This document shows, one piece after another, positions 1-11,018 of a DNA stretch of 33,617 nt (position 1 is its first letter; every line of letters begins with the position of its first letter). Source of the DNA: Phycisphaeraceae bacterium (GTDB lineage Bacteria; Planctomycetota; Phycisphaerae; Phycisphaerales; Phycisphaeraceae); the NCBI GenBank assembly GCA_002704825.1, contig PAIY01000263.1, positions 35,685 to 69,301 of the forward strand. Reading direction: 5' to 3'. Both the position numbers and the translations under genes were made by a program. The notes below the pieces were generated by a model. That model saw nothing but the letters and a program-made list of their open reading frames with translations, did not search any database and was not told the origin of the DNA.

Positions 1-83
1 CGCGGGAATGACGAAATGGGTTAAGTGTGTCGATGGCGTTTATGGTTAACGCAAGCTTCCAAGCGACTCAAATCGGTGTATTG

Positions 84-118
84 CAAATAAAAACCGCAGT
101 GCATTGGAACACTACGGT
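84..118 (-). terminator. Rho-independent terminator of the AspT-like transporter gene
   Basis: On the minus strand a 9-bp stem (ACCGTAGTG with CACTGCGGT, one G-T wobble) and an 8-nt loop are followed by TTTTTATTT. It lies about 40 bases beyond the stop of the transporter gene. Bases 1-83 hold no gene that I can see. Confidence 0.75.
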
Positions 119-156
119 CTTTGTTTATCAGTCGTGGATTGGTTGCTAAGTGATCA

Positions 157-1878
157 TCAGTGGAAGATCAGAATCAACAACTGTCCCAAAAGCACACGCA
201 TGACCATCGTCAACGGGTAGACCGTTGCAAACGCGATAGCTGGGGCTTCGGATGTTGTGAGTGTGTGCGTAAAGGCCAATGACGGGGAGGTCATCGAGCC
301 ACACAGCAAACCTGAGACATGCAGGAAGTTGATCTTGAAGACCTTGATCGCTATCGCGCCAACGAGCAGCAGTGGGATGAGTGTGACGATGGCACCAAGA
401 CCTAACCAGTACCAGCCGGTGGATTGGTTCAGAGCCTGGAAGAAACCGTCGCCTGCCATGATGCCGACGCAGATGGTAAAGAGGGTGATGCCGAACTCGC
501 GAATGAGTTGGGATGAGTTGTGGGGCATATGCCAGATGATCGGGCCGATGTTACCCATACGCGAGAGAATGATGGCAACGATCAACGGGCCTGCTGCAAC
601 ACCAAGCTTACACGGGCCCGGCAGCGCGCCGCCCAAAGTCGTCGACAGGCAACCCAGCGTCACCCCCAATGCAAGACCGATGAAGATTGGGATCAAACGC
701 GAGTAGTTCAAGGCTTTGAGTGAGTTACCAAGAATGGTGCCTGCTTCGTCGATGGCCGATGATTCGCCGACGATGCGGACGCGGTCACCGAATTGCAGCT
801 TCATGTGATCCGTCGCAGTGAACTCCACACCTGCGCGGGCGATGCGTGTGACTGCAATGCCTAATTGTTTGAGCCCCAGTTCTGCAAGGGTCTTACCCAA
901 GGCGCCGTTGTGCGTGACAATCAGGTGCGCGAGTTTGAGATTAGGCGATGACTGACGGATGTCCGTGGTGCTTTCCACGCCGACCGCCAAACGGAACTGT
1001 TCGATCTGATCAGGATTGCCCACGACGAGTAATGTGTCACCGACGTAAACCATGCTGTCGGGTTTGGCGATACTCACCACGCCTTCGTGCATGATGCGCG
1101 AGATCACCATGCCCGGGTCTTTGGGTTTGAGAAGGGGCAATTTGGACAGCAGCACGCCATTGAGATTTTCATTGTGGACTTCAATGTTGATCGTCACCAG
1201 TTCCGCTGCCTGCGCCTTCTCCGCTTTCTCAATCGCTTCGGTGGCAATCTGTGTATCCACACGGAAGATCGCCTTGAGTATCACGATGGCAACAATCACA
1301 CCCAGCAAACCAAACGGGTAAGCAATCGCAAACGCGGGCATCGTCGGGTAAGCAAGCAACTGGCTTGCGATATCCGTTTCATGTACTGACTTGAGTGCTT
1401 CGCCTGCTGAGCCTAATGCCGGGGCATTGGTGGTCGCACCGGCAAAGAGACCCGTTGCTGCATTGATGTCCACGACATGGGGGATGATGTAGGCGTAGGC
1501 CACGCAGATCGCAGCACCGGTGAGCACAATCACCGCAGCCATGATGTTCAAAGGTAAACCATGTTTGCGCAGGTTGGCAAAGAAACCCGGGCCGACCTGC
1601 ACGCCAACCGCATAGACGAAAAGGATCAGTCCAAAGTCGCGGGCAAAGTGCAGCATCGAGGCATCAAAGCTGTCCATCCCCAACCACTTGCCGATGAGGA
1701 TGCCGGTGAACATCGTCCCCGGGATTCCCAGCGAAAAGGCTTTGAGTTTGATGCTGCCCAGGGCTAGGCCGGTAACCCCGACGACACTGATGGCCATCAC
1801 CGTCAGCGCGACGGAGCCTTGGGGAAAGAGCGAAAAGACAGCGTTAAGCAACGATTCATTGGCGGAGGCGAGAAACAT
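157..1878 (-). CDS. AspT/YidE/YbjL-family transporter with two RCK_C (TrkA-C) domains
   Basis: 573-residue integral membrane protein. It has the family layout of two homologous membrane halves of about five helices each (roughly residues 15-210 and 395-573) flanking two cytosolic TrkA-C/RCK_C-like domains (roughly 225-300 and 310-390). Both membrane halves carry the Gly-rich motifs typical of the repeat (GLFAGATTNAPALGSAGE near 140; GLLCGSMTSPSLAFTHT near 530). Relatives include the aspartate:alanine exchanger AspT and the uncharacterised E. coli YidE and YbjL; the substrate here cannot be read from sequence, so an amino or organic acid is only a guess. The length matches the family (about 560). 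The start at 1878 has only a weak upstream purine stretch. The gene stands alone, with its own terminator at 84-118. Confidence 0.85.
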   Translation of the reverse strand: MFLASANESLLNAVFSLFPQGSVALTVMAISVVGVTGLALGSIKLKAFSLGIPGTMFTGILIGKWLGMDSFDASMLHFARDFGLILFVYAVGVQVGPGFFANLRKHGLPLNIMAAVIVLTGAAICVAYAYIIPHVVDINAATGLFAGATTNAPALGSAGEALKSVHETDIASQLLAYPTMPAFAIAYPFGLLGVIVAIVILKAIFRVDTQIATEAIEKAEKAQAAELVTINIEVHNENLNGVLLSKLPLLKPKDPGMVISRIMHEGVVSIAKPDSMVYVGDTLLVVGNPDQIEQFRLAVGVESTTDIRQSSPNLKLAHLIVTHNGALGKTLAELGLKQLGIAVTRIARAGVEFTATDHMKLQFGDRVRIVGESSAIDEAGTILGNSLKALNYSRLIPIFIGLALGVTLGCLSTTLGGALPGPCKLGVAAGPLIVAIILSRMGNIGPIIWHMPHNSSQLIREFGITLFTICVGIMAGDGFFQALNQSTGWYWLGLGAIVTLIPLLLVGAIAIKVFKINFLHVSGLLCGSMTSPSLAFTHTLTTSEAPAIAFATVYPLTMVMRVLLGQLLILIFH

Positions 1879-2194
1879 GGCGGGGCGACTTTCTTGCGCA
1901 AAACTTCATCGTGCAAAAAAAAGACCAAGAGGGCATTTTAGAGACACGACGTTTATTGTGCCAGCGTTTTTTTGCGGCGACACGTGTTCCAACACGTTGA
2001 TTCCACATGCTGGAACAGGCTTCTGATGATATGGGATATGTTTAAGATGGGTTGCTGGAATGGCTTGTAGAAGAACGCGATAGGCTGTGATCCCATGGTG
2101 AAATTTTTGGAATCAAAATGCATAAATGGACTGATGATTCATGCTCTTTGTGTCCACGCTACCACGTTATCCGGACACTTGCTTTCTTACGCAC
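1879..2194. other. Gene-free stretch between transporter and ArsR-type genes
   Basis: About 316 bases without a credible gene. It includes the transporter's upstream region and the region downstream of the arsR-like gene. I see two small overlapping inverted repeats: CGTGTT-CC-AACACG (1983-1996), and TGTTCCA (1985-1991) with TGGAACA (2011-2017). Neither has a T-run, so they could be an operator for the transporter gene. No clear promoter was found. Confidence 0.4.
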
Positions 2195-2557
2195 TCATTG
2201 GGCAGCAGAGATGATCGCATCAAGCAACCCCGGGAACGCTTGATCAATCTGTTCACGGCAGAGACTGTTGCGATGTGACACCCCATCAAGTCGCGTCTGC
2301 ACCAACCCGGCTTCACGCAGCACCTTGAAGTGATGGGACATGGTGGACTTGGGACGACCACCGTCCAATGTCGCGCAGGTGCATTCACCTTCTGCGTCCA
2401 GTTTGCAGACGATCTCCAGCCGAACCGCATCGCTTAACGCATGCAGGATCGCTTCCAGATGCAAAGGCTCGGATGAAGCAGATCGCTTCTCGCTGGTGTC
2501 CTTGCCCTTGGCAACGGTTTTGCTTTTCTTCCTGGTGACAGTTTTTTTCCTGGCCAT
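2195..2557 (-). CDS. ArsR/SmtB-family winged-helix transcriptional regulator
   Basis: 120-residue regulator. A Lys/Ser-rich N-terminal tail (residues 1-31) precedes a typical ArsR fold: ALSDAVRLEIVCKL (first helices), STMSHHFKVLREAGLV (recognition helix, about 71-86) and the wing LDGVSHRNSL. Cysteines sit at 51, 59, 61 and 100. The Cys59-x-Cys61 pair resembles a metal- or thiol-sensing arrangement, but the canonical ELCVCD box is absent. Related regulators ending in FPGLLDAI occur next to flavin oxidoreductases, and here the gene is divergent from an old-yellow-enzyme gene. The 110-base gap holds two TTCGA-N6-TCGAA palindromes, so it very probably represses that gene and perhaps its own. The inducer is unknown; an electrophile or thiol-reactive compound is an inference. 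Confidence 0.9.
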   Translation of the reverse strand: MARKKTVTRKKSKTVAKGKDTSEKRSASSEPLHLEAILHALSDAVRLEIVCKLDAEGECTCATLDGGRPKSTMSHHFKVLREAGLVQTRLDGVSHRNSLCREQIDQAFPGLLDAIISAAQ

Positions 2558-2578
2558 GCCGTAACTCGGAATAAATGC

Positions 2579-2607
2579 TTGACGAAAATTGTTAGTTCGA
2601 ATAGTAT
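2579..2607 (+). promoter_or_regulatory. Sigma-70-type promoter of the flavin oxidoreductase gene
   Basis: TTGACG (2579-2584), a 17-base spacer, then TAGTAT (2602-2607). The first ArsR-type palindrome (2596-2611) covers the -10 box, so bound repressor would block polymerase. The downstream gene has a GGAG ribosome-binding site at 2657-2660 ahead of the ATG at 2668. Confidence 0.6.
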
Positions 2608-2636
2608 CGAATTAATGTTCGATATTTGTCGAACTA
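2593..2636. promoter_or_regulatory. Tandem palindromic operators (TTCGA-N6-TCGAA twice)
   Basis: Two copies of TTCGA-N6-TCGAA lie at 2596-2611 and 2618-2633, with starts 22 bases apart (about two helical turns). The outermost arms also form a longer pair, TAGTTCGA (2593-2600) with TCGAACTA (2629-2636). Their place between a divergent ArsR regulator and its likely target, over the -10 box, fits a repressor operator. Confidence 0.7.
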
Positions 2637-2667
2637 GTATGATAGCAACTTTTGCTGGAGTTAATCA

Positions 2668-3768
2668 ATGGCAAGTCTCTTTGATTCCTACAAACTTAAA
2701 GACGTTACCCTTGGCAATCGTATTGTCGTTTCGCCCATGTGTCAGTATATGGCTGAGGATGGCGTTGTAAACGATTGGCATCGGGTTCACTATTCCTCCC
2801 TGGCGCGTGGTGGCTCGGGATTGGTCATTGTCGAAGCTTCCGCGGTCGCACCCGAAGGCCGCATCAGTTGGGCGGACCTTGGGCTTTGGAACGATACGCA
2901 GGCGGAGGCACTCAAAGGCATTGTCCATGAGATCAAGCAGTACGGCGCGGTCCCCGGTATTCAGATTGGTCATGCCGGCCGCAAGGCTTCTGCCAATCGA
3001 CCGTGGGAGGGTGATGATCACATGCCAGAGGATGACCCCCGCGCCTGGCAGAACATTGCCCCGTCACCCGTTGCCTTTGGTGCCAACCTTTCGCGCGTTC
3101 CCCGCGAAATGACGGTGGACGATATCGCCCGTGTTCAGACGGATACCGTTCGCGCTGCAGAGCGTGCCTTGGAAGCTGGCTTTGAGTGGCTCCAGTTGCA
3201 TTACGCTCACGGGTACCTGGCTCAAAGTTTTTTCTCACCCATCGCCAATCACCGAACCGATCGTTACGGCGGCAATGCTGAAAATCGCGCCCGTTATCTG
3301 TTTGAGACGTTCAAGGCTGTCCGCAGAGTCTGGCCGAACCACTTGCCGTTAACCGCGCGCCTTGGCGTCATCGAGTTTGCAGGCAAAGAGGAAGATGAGC
3401 AGATGGTGGCTGAGGCAATTGCTTTACTCAAACGTCTCAAAGATGAAGGATTGGATTTGATCGATGTGTCCATGGGCTTTAACACACCCGATGCCAAGAT
3501 CCCCTGGGGACCACATCTCATGGCAGACACCGCCCAACACATCCGCGAGCAAACCGGCTTGCCGAGTACCACCAGTTGGTACATCTCCCAACCCCAGGAA
3601 GCCGATGAACTCATCCGCCAGGAGAAGATTGATCTGGTCACACTTGGGCGCCCCTTACTCTCCGATCCCCATTGGCCGTACCACGCTGCCAGGGAACTCA
3701 AAGTCGACAACGCCGCCTGGGCAACCCTGCCAGCACCCTATGCTCACTGGTTAGCCAGGTATCGCTAA
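2668..3768 (+). CDS. NADH:flavin oxidoreductase, old yellow enzyme family (YqjM-like)
   Basis: 366-residue soluble FMN-dependent TIM-barrel enzyme of the thermophilic-like/YqjM class, which reduces activated C=C bonds of enals, enones and other electrophiles with NAD(P)H. The N-terminus LFDSYKLKDVTLGNRIVVSPMCQY carries Cys25, matching the redox-tuning cysteine of YqjM (PMCMY), followed by Tyr27. The substrate-binding His pair is in LHYAHGYL, and the family motif FFSPIANHRTDRYGG follows. The C-terminal phosphate-binding segment LVTLGRPLLSDPHWP is present. Length fits the family (340-370). It is divergent from an ArsR-type regulator with operators over its promoter, suggesting induction by a toxic electrophile or xenobiotic. 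Start chosen from the GGAG at 2657-2660. Confidence 0.93.
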   Translation: MASLFDSYKLKDVTLGNRIVVSPMCQYMAEDGVVNDWHRVHYSSLARGGSGLVIVEASAVAPEGRISWADLGLWNDTQAEALKGIVHEIKQYGAVPGIQIGHAGRKASANRPWEGDDHMPEDDPRAWQNIAPSPVAFGANLSRVPREMTVDDIARVQTDTVRAAERALEAGFEWLQLHYAHGYLAQSFFSPIANHRTDRYGGNAENRARYLFETFKAVRRVWPNHLPLTARLGVIEFAGKEEDEQMVAEAIALLKRLKDEGLDLIDVSMGFNTPDAKIPWGPHLMADTAQHIREQTGLPSTTSWYISQPQEADELIRQEKIDLVTLGRPLLSDPHWPYHAARELKVDNAAWATLPAPYAHWLARYR

Positions 3769-3846
3769 GACGCCCATTAACCTCAAGACAAAACGTGCCT
3801 GATCTGCTAAAGTGTTCACCTGCTGATCCAAGCCGATCATCCAAGA

Positions 3847-3933
3847 GGCCCGATGGCGGAATTGGCAGACGCGACGGACTTAAAATCCGTTGGCCCTCAT
3901 ACGGTCGTGCGGGTTCGACCCCCGCTCGGGCCA
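3847..3933 (+). tRNA. tRNA-Leu (anticodon UAA)
   Basis: An 87-base class II tRNA with a perfect 7-bp acceptor stem (GGCCCGA with TCGGGCC) and discriminator A at 3933. The anticodon stem ACGGA/TCCGT encloses loop CTTAAAA, giving anticodon TAA. A long variable arm and a T-arm GCGGG-TTCGACC-CCCGC complete it. CCA is not encoded. It would read UUA codons. Confidence 0.95.
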
Positions 3934-3940
3934 TTGCAAC

Positions 3941-3989
3941 AAGAGCACAGGTAGCCGGTTATCACGCTGCCTGTGCTCTTTTGCTTTTT
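3941..3989 (+). terminator. Rho-independent terminator of tRNA-Leu
   Basis: A 15-bp stem, AAGAGCACAGGTAGC (3941-3955) with GCTGCCTGTGCTCTT (3966-3980), fully paired with a single G-T wobble and a 10-nt loop, followed by TTGCTTTTT. It begins 8 bases after the tRNA 3' end. Confidence 0.9.
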
Positions 3990-4168
3990 GCAGACCATGA
4001 TGTCGAGGCAGGAGTGTGGCTCCCAGTGTGACGCGAGTGGTGCGTTGTATTTGATGGGATACCTGTGTTGCATCAGCGAGCCAACTCGTGTCGAGTCGGT
4101 TTGAGTCGACAGATTCCGGCTCACAAAGGCATTGCATGCGACACACACACATAAGCTGCAATGAATCG

Positions 4169-5269
4169 CTACGCATTCAGATCAACAACCGAGTCACGTT
4201 CGATGAGTCGGCCGGGGAGCATTTGCGTGGAATGGTTGAGATTGTCGGCTGGGTTCTCGATGAGATTCATCAGCAGGCGTGTGGCATGTCGGCTGACATC
4301 CTGCAGTGGGATTTCGTAGCTGGTGAGTTGCGGTTCGAGCATGCAACAGACCGAGAGTACGTTGTCAAAGCCGATGACGCTGATATCTTTACCAACGGTG
4401 AGGCCGCGCTTTTTTAACGCCTGATACAGACCGGCAGCCATCCAGTCGTTGGCGGCCACGATCGCGGTCGGCGGATCGTCCAATGCCCAGAGTTGTTCCA
4501 CCGCATAGCTCATGTCCGGGAAATTAACCTCCGGCTCAAAGCCCGGCGGGTCTTCATTGCGCACCACCAATTGCGGGTCATAGGCTCTGCGGGATCGGAG
4601 CAGTTGTTCGTAGGCCTGGTATCGGCTGATGAAAATCCGGTGCATGTCCTGGTTGTTGACAAAGGCAATTCGCCGATGTCCTTTGCTCCAGAGATGCTCG
4701 GTGGCAATCCATGCTGAAGCACGATGATCCGGGAGGACCTGGTTGCAGGCCAAAGTCGGTTCAGCCATCCCCACGAGGACGCGAGGCAGGTAGTCGGGCA
4801 GTTGGTCGAGAAATCGGGGGACGACGTTACTGGACTTGATGAGCAAGCCGTCGACTTTGCCGTTGGCGATGCAGCGGGGCAGATGCCGATCATCGGTGCA
4901 GGTTTCGAGCAGGGGGTGGAAGGAGCTGTCATTGCAGGCCTGATCCACGCCGTTAATCAGGGCGGCGGTGGTGGGATGTCCCTGCCAATTCTCACTCATC
5001 CCAACGAAGACCATGGCGATATTACCTGTGTGTGTGATGGATCGTGAGCGTCGCGAGGCGAGCATCTGCGCAGCGGAAGTCCTTTTGTAGCCAAGGGATT
5101 GGATGGCTTTCTGGACGGCTTCCCGTCGCTTGGGCGAGACGGATATCTCGCCGTTGAGCACGCGGCTGACAGTTCCGACGGAGACGCCTGCGTGTTGGGC
5201 AAGTTCCTTCACGCCGATGGTGGCTTTGGCAATAGTGGGTTTATTGGTCAACATTGAATGCGTATTCAT
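4169..5269 (-). CDS. LacI-family transcriptional regulator
   Basis: 366 residues. The N-terminal LacI helix-turn-helix (VKELAQHAGVSVGTVSRVLNGEISVSPKRREAV, about residues 19-52) and hinge helix region (LGYKRTSAAQMLASRRS) are followed by a periplasmic-binding-protein-like effector domain (about 78-360) ending with FDNVLSVCCMLEPQLTSYEIPLQDVSRHATRLL. Such regulators usually sense a sugar. The start at 5269 has a weak GGAT upstream; an ATG at 5254 (sixth codon) would leave the palindrome 5255-5268 outside the coding region and is a real alternative. It is divergent from a pseudopilin gene, and the gap is full of TGAAT/ATTCA palindromes, so autoregulation and control of the pseudopilin are likely. 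Confidence 0.92.
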   Translation of the reverse strand: MNTHSMLTNKPTIAKATIGVKELAQHAGVSVGTVSRVLNGEISVSPKRREAVQKAIQSLGYKRTSAAQMLASRRSRSITHTGNIAMVFVGMSENWQGHPTTAALINGVDQACNDSSFHPLLETCTDDRHLPRCIANGKVDGLLIKSSNVVPRFLDQLPDYLPRVLVGMAEPTLACNQVLPDHRASAWIATEHLWSKGHRRIAFVNNQDMHRIFISRYQAYEQLLRSRRAYDPQLVVRNEDPPGFEPEVNFPDMSYAVEQLWALDDPPTAIVAANDWMAAGLYQALKKRGLTVGKDISVIGFDNVLSVCCMLEPQLTSYEIPLQDVSRHATRLLMNLIENPADNLNHSTQMLPGRLIERDSVVDLNA

Positions 5270-5423
5270 TATTCATCCAAAAATTGAACGAGTCAAGCAC
5301 CGGTTTAAGAAAATGAATGCTATTCCAAATTTTTTGACGTGAAATATTGACCTTTATGCGTTTTTGGCCATAGAATTGAACGTGTTCAAAAATGAATGCG
5401 ATTCAAAATAGAATGAATATTCA
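5255..5423. promoter_or_regulatory. Cluster of LacI-type operator palindromes
   Basis: Six palindromic sites lie between and over the starts of the two divergent genes: TGAAT-N4-ATTCA (5255-5268), TTGAAC-GA-GTCAAG (5284-5297, imperfect), TGAAT-GCT-ATTCC (5314-5326, imperfect), TTGAAC-GT-GTTCAA (5376-5389), TGAAT-GCG-ATTCA (5393-5405) and TGAATATTCA (5414-5423). Several share a TGAAT half-site, and the GCG-centred forms look like the CG-centred operators of LacI-family proteins. Confidence 0.65.
5347..5376 (+). promoter_or_regulatory. Candidate sigma-70 promoter of the pseudopilin gene
   Basis: TTGACC (5347-5352), an 18-base spacer and TAGAAT (5371-5376). The palindrome TTGAAC-GT-GTTCAA begins on the last base of the -10 box, and two more palindromes lie just downstream, the geometry expected for repression by the LacI-type protein. 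Confidence 0.5.
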
Positions 5424-5534
5424 AGATATAGCCGGGGGATGGTTCAACACAGGCCATGGCAAGGTGGAAAAGTTCGATCCGGTTTTGGTCGATCAAGTCA
5501 ATACGGGCCTGTGCAATCTACAGGAGGAACCAGC

Positions 5535-6269
5535 ATGAAAACTCGGGTTAACGCATTTACATTGATCGAACTGTTGGTGGTGATCTCGATCATCGCCATT
5601 TTGATCGCCATATTGCTGCCTTCGCTGCGTAAAGCACGTGTTGCTGCAAGGAGTATTCAGTGCCTGGCCAACGTGCGTCAGACCGGCATTTGCCTGACAC
5701 AGTATGTGGGTGATTTCAAGGACTGGGCACCTGCAGGAACGGGTGACTGGGCGACTGGCGGTTACAAGTACTGGGGCTATCTGCTGATGAAACAGGGGTA
5801 TGTCAAGGATTATGTGGCCAAGGGGCCGACGATTCTGGCTTGCCCGGAACTGCCGACTTGGCAAATCAATCCGTCAGGTGATTGGCGGTATTTGCGTACG
5901 TACTCCTATCGCGGGACCAACGGCACCTCGCCAGCCTACCCGACCTATTTCAGGTTTGGCAGCACCATTACCCATTCCGGATACAAGGATAACGGCGGGA
6001 CCTGGCACGCACCGGATGATGTCAAGCCAGTGGGGCTGCATATGTCCAAATTGGTATGGGTGTTTGACGCGATTCAAAACACCAACACCAATACCTGGAC
6101 CCAGCATGCCTTTGTCAACCGTACGTCAATCTCCGTTGATGCTCACGAAGAACGCCCCAGTGTTCTGTTCATGGATGGTCATGCCGTGGGACGGTTGAGC
6201 AAATTCGACTACTTCTACAGGCATCGCGATCTGAAGGGCGTCATCGACTCGTATGGCTTTGTCGACTGA
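5535..6269 (+). CDS. Pseudopilin-like protein with prepilin N-terminal cleavage/methylation domain
   Basis: 244 residues from the ATG at 5535, chosen because a strong AGGAGG lies at 5522-5528; an upstream in-frame ATG at 5439 would add 32 residues ahead of the prepilin signal and is unlikely. The short basic leader MKTRVNA precedes [24 protein letters not shown], a type IV prepilin signal and transmembrane helix with Ala rather than Gly before the cleaved bond, as is common in planctomycetes. The C-terminus has [19 protein letters not shown], the H-X9-DG-like ending of planctomycete pseudopilins. Function unknown; such proteins occur in large numbers in planctomycetes and may be secretion or surface pseudopilins. 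The neighbouring LacI-type repressor and operators suggest control by a sugar. Confidence 0.88.
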   Translation: MKTRVNAFTLIELLVVISIIAILIAILLPSLRKARVAARSIQCLANVRQTGICLTQYVGDFKDWAPAGTGDWATGGYKYWGYLLMKQGYVKDYVAKGPTILACPELPTWQINPSGDWRYLRTYSYRGTNGTSPAYPTYFRFGSTITHSGYKDNGGTWHAPDDVKPVGLHMSKLVWVFDAIQNTNTNTWTQHAFVNRTSISVDAHEERPSVLFMDGHAVGRLSKFDYFYRHRDLKGVIDSYGFVD

Positions 6270-6291
6270 ACAGACGATCACCAACTAAAAC

Positions 6292-6331
6292 AAACGCATG
6301 AGCATCATCTGACGCTCATGCGTTTTTATTT
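6292..6331 (+). terminator. Rho-independent terminator of the pseudopilin gene
   Basis: Perfect 12-bp stem AAACGCATGAGC (6292-6303) with GCTCATGCGTTT (6314-6325), a 10-nt loop and a T-rich tail (TTTTTATTT). It lies 23 bases after the stop. Confidence 0.9.
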
Positions 6332-6365
6332 GGCGGGAGGCTTGATCGGGTGTGATCCAATATCG

Positions 6366-6755
6366 TTAACCGGCCTTGGCGGCACAAGCCTGTTCCATCA
6401 TGTCGGCGACGTATTGGCGGAGTTGATCGTTGTCGATGGGCTTGGGGACAAAGCGGTTGACGCCAGCCCGGAGAATGTCGCTGACTTCATGCGCCTGGAC
6501 AAAGCCGCTGACCATGATGATTGGCAGGTTGTCATGCGACGGGTCCTGGCGAATGGCTTTGGTGACCTGCAAGCCATTGAGATTGGGCATCTGCATATCC
6601 AGAATAACCAGTTGGACATGTGGATTGTCCCTGAGGATACTCAGGCCGCGATCCCCGTCGGAAGCAAAGATGACGGCGTGGCCTAATTTTTGGCAGACAT
6701 GGCCCAGTAGCGAACGAATCCAGGGGTCATCGTCAATAATCAGAATGCTGGTCAT
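6366..6755 (-). CDS. Single-domain response regulator (CheY-like receiver)
   Basis: 129 residues, a complete receiver domain and nothing else. Acidic pocket Asp8-Asp9-Asp10, phosphoacceptor Asp53 in LVILDMQMPNLNG, switch residue Ser83 in IIMVSGF and Lys105 in VPKPID are all present, so it should be phosphorylatable. With no output domain it must act by protein-protein contact, as CheY or Spo0F-type relay proteins do. No histidine kinase lies in this window. The start is supported by AAGGA seven bases upstream. It is convergent with the pseudopilin gene, so the two are not one operon. Confidence 0.92.
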   Translation of the reverse strand: MTSILIIDDDPWIRSLLGHVCQKLGHAVIFASDGDRGLSILRDNPHVQLVILDMQMPNLNGLQVTKAIRQDPSHDNLPIIMVSGFVQAHEVSDILRAGVNRFVPKPIDNDQLRQYVADMMEQACAAKAG

Positions 6756-7293
6756 CAGAAGTTCCTTACATCGGGCATCTGGCTACGGTTGTCTGGCGAG
6801 CCATTGTGGAGATTATTCTTCCCAATTTTTCATTCTATCGACGCGATTTGTCTGATAGTTTTACCAGGCAATCGCAATTCATCCCACTCGTGTTCACGCT
6901 ATATGGTTTGGGACGGTTGTGCTTGGGGGATCTCTGGGGCTCAGGGGCCAATACGGCTAAATCAGTTTCCTGAAATAAAGACAAAATGATCGCCATTAGC
7001 AAGTCTCGTGCCTGTCACGGGGCTTGAGGGTGTGGTTTGGATTGAAATTATTGAATAAAGATAAAAGAGTATTTTTTAACTACTTTGTTTTGAATGGCTT
7101 GCGGTTGCATGAAAATCGGCTTGTGCGACAAATTGCCGCACAATTTGCGACCGTATGCCACACCACAACACGGGAATAGTTTACTACCATTCACTCACTG
7201 GCTTAGACTCCGACATGGCCGGGTTCAGACGCCGTTGTCTGAATCAATGATGATGCCCCGACGCGTTGGTTAGCCAGTAACCGGCAGGCGCTG
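6756..7293. other. Gene-free upstream region of the act/cox cluster
   Basis: About 540 bases without a credible gene. The left end holds the leader of the receiver gene; the rest is upstream of actA and should hold the main promoter of the respiratory cluster. A/T-rich DNA runs about 7041-7090. I see two overlapping inverted repeats at 7121-7147 and a TTCAGAC/GTCTGAA hairpin at 7224-7243 that would lie in the leader. No convincing -35/-10 pair was identified. Confidence 0.4.
7121..7147. promoter_or_regulatory. Overlapping alternative inverted repeats upstream of actA
   Basis: TTGTGCG (7121-7127) pairs with CGCACAA (7137-7143), and CAAATTG (7129-7135) pairs with CAATTTG (7141-7147). The right arms overlap, so only one pairing can form at a time. 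It may be an operator or a switchable leader structure. Confidence 0.35.
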
Positions 7294-7979
7294 ATGCAAC
7301 AGACTGACTCTCAGAAGAAAGAAAGCCGATTCATCTTCCCCGCCTGGGCAAATTATCTTTTGCCGGCGCTGGCACTGATGGGAATCGGTGCGGCAACCTA
7401 CATCCCCGCTTTCGTCGGGCTTGGGTTTTCCGCCAAGACACTCAACGTAGGCTATGCTCCCAAGCAGCCCGTCCCCTTCAGCCATGCGGTCCACGCGGGT
7501 AATCTCGGCATCGATTGTAGATACTGCCATACCTCCGTCGAGGATGCAGCCTTTGCAGCGATTCCACCAACACAGACCTGCATGAACTGTCACGAGAAGG
7601 TGCTTCCTGACTCAGCCAAGATTCAGCCGGTGCGTGAAAGTGCTTTAACCGGTAAGCCCATTGAGTGGATCAAGGTTCACAATCTCGCTGACTATGTCTA
7701 CTTCAATCACTCGGCTCACGTCACACGCGGTGTCTCCTGCGTGGAATGTCACGGCCGGGTGGATCAGATGGAAACGGTGACCCAGGTCGAGCCCATGAGC
7801 ATGAGCTGGTGTCTGGATTGTCACCGTAAACCTGAAAATGCCCTGCGTCCTGCTGATAAGGTTACAGACCTGACCTGGCAGCCGCCCAATGGTGATCAAC
7901 GTGAGATCGGACTTGCGTTGAAAGAGAAGTTAAACATTCACGACCCCGCTTACATGACAGCCTGCTCGACTTGCCACAG

Positions 7980-7983
<4 letters not shown>
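7294..7983 (+). CDS. actA: Alternative complex III pentaheme cytochrome c subunit ActA
   Basis: 229 residues. A membrane anchor near residues 18-42 is followed by five CXXCH heme c sites (75-79, 96-100, 149-153, 173-177 and 224-228), the last ending one residue before the stop. This is the layout of ActA, the membrane-anchored pentaheme subunit of alternative complex III, a quinol:electron acceptor oxidoreductase that replaces the bc1 complex. It lies first in the act cluster and its stop overlaps the actB start (ATGA at 7980-7983), so translation is coupled. Hemes face the periplasmic side and carry electrons from the Fe-S clusters of ActB towards cytochrome c. Confidence 0.93.

Positions 7984-11014
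<3,031 letters not shown>

Positions 11015-11018
<4 letters not shown>

Noticed and set aside
3698..3934. Minus-strand open frame opposite tRNA-Leu starting MARAGVEPARP
   Set aside because: This is the well-known false protein read from the antisense of tRNA genes.
6789..6989. 66-codon plus-strand frame between the receiver gene and actA
   Set aside because: No ribosome-binding site, no domain or signal, Cys/Trp/Ser-rich composition of random frames; it also overlaps the receiver gene's upstream region.
7095..7108. TGGCTT-N4-TTGC upstream of actA as a sigma-54 promoter
   Set aside because: The GG-GC spacing is one base too short, which abolishes sigma-54 recognition.
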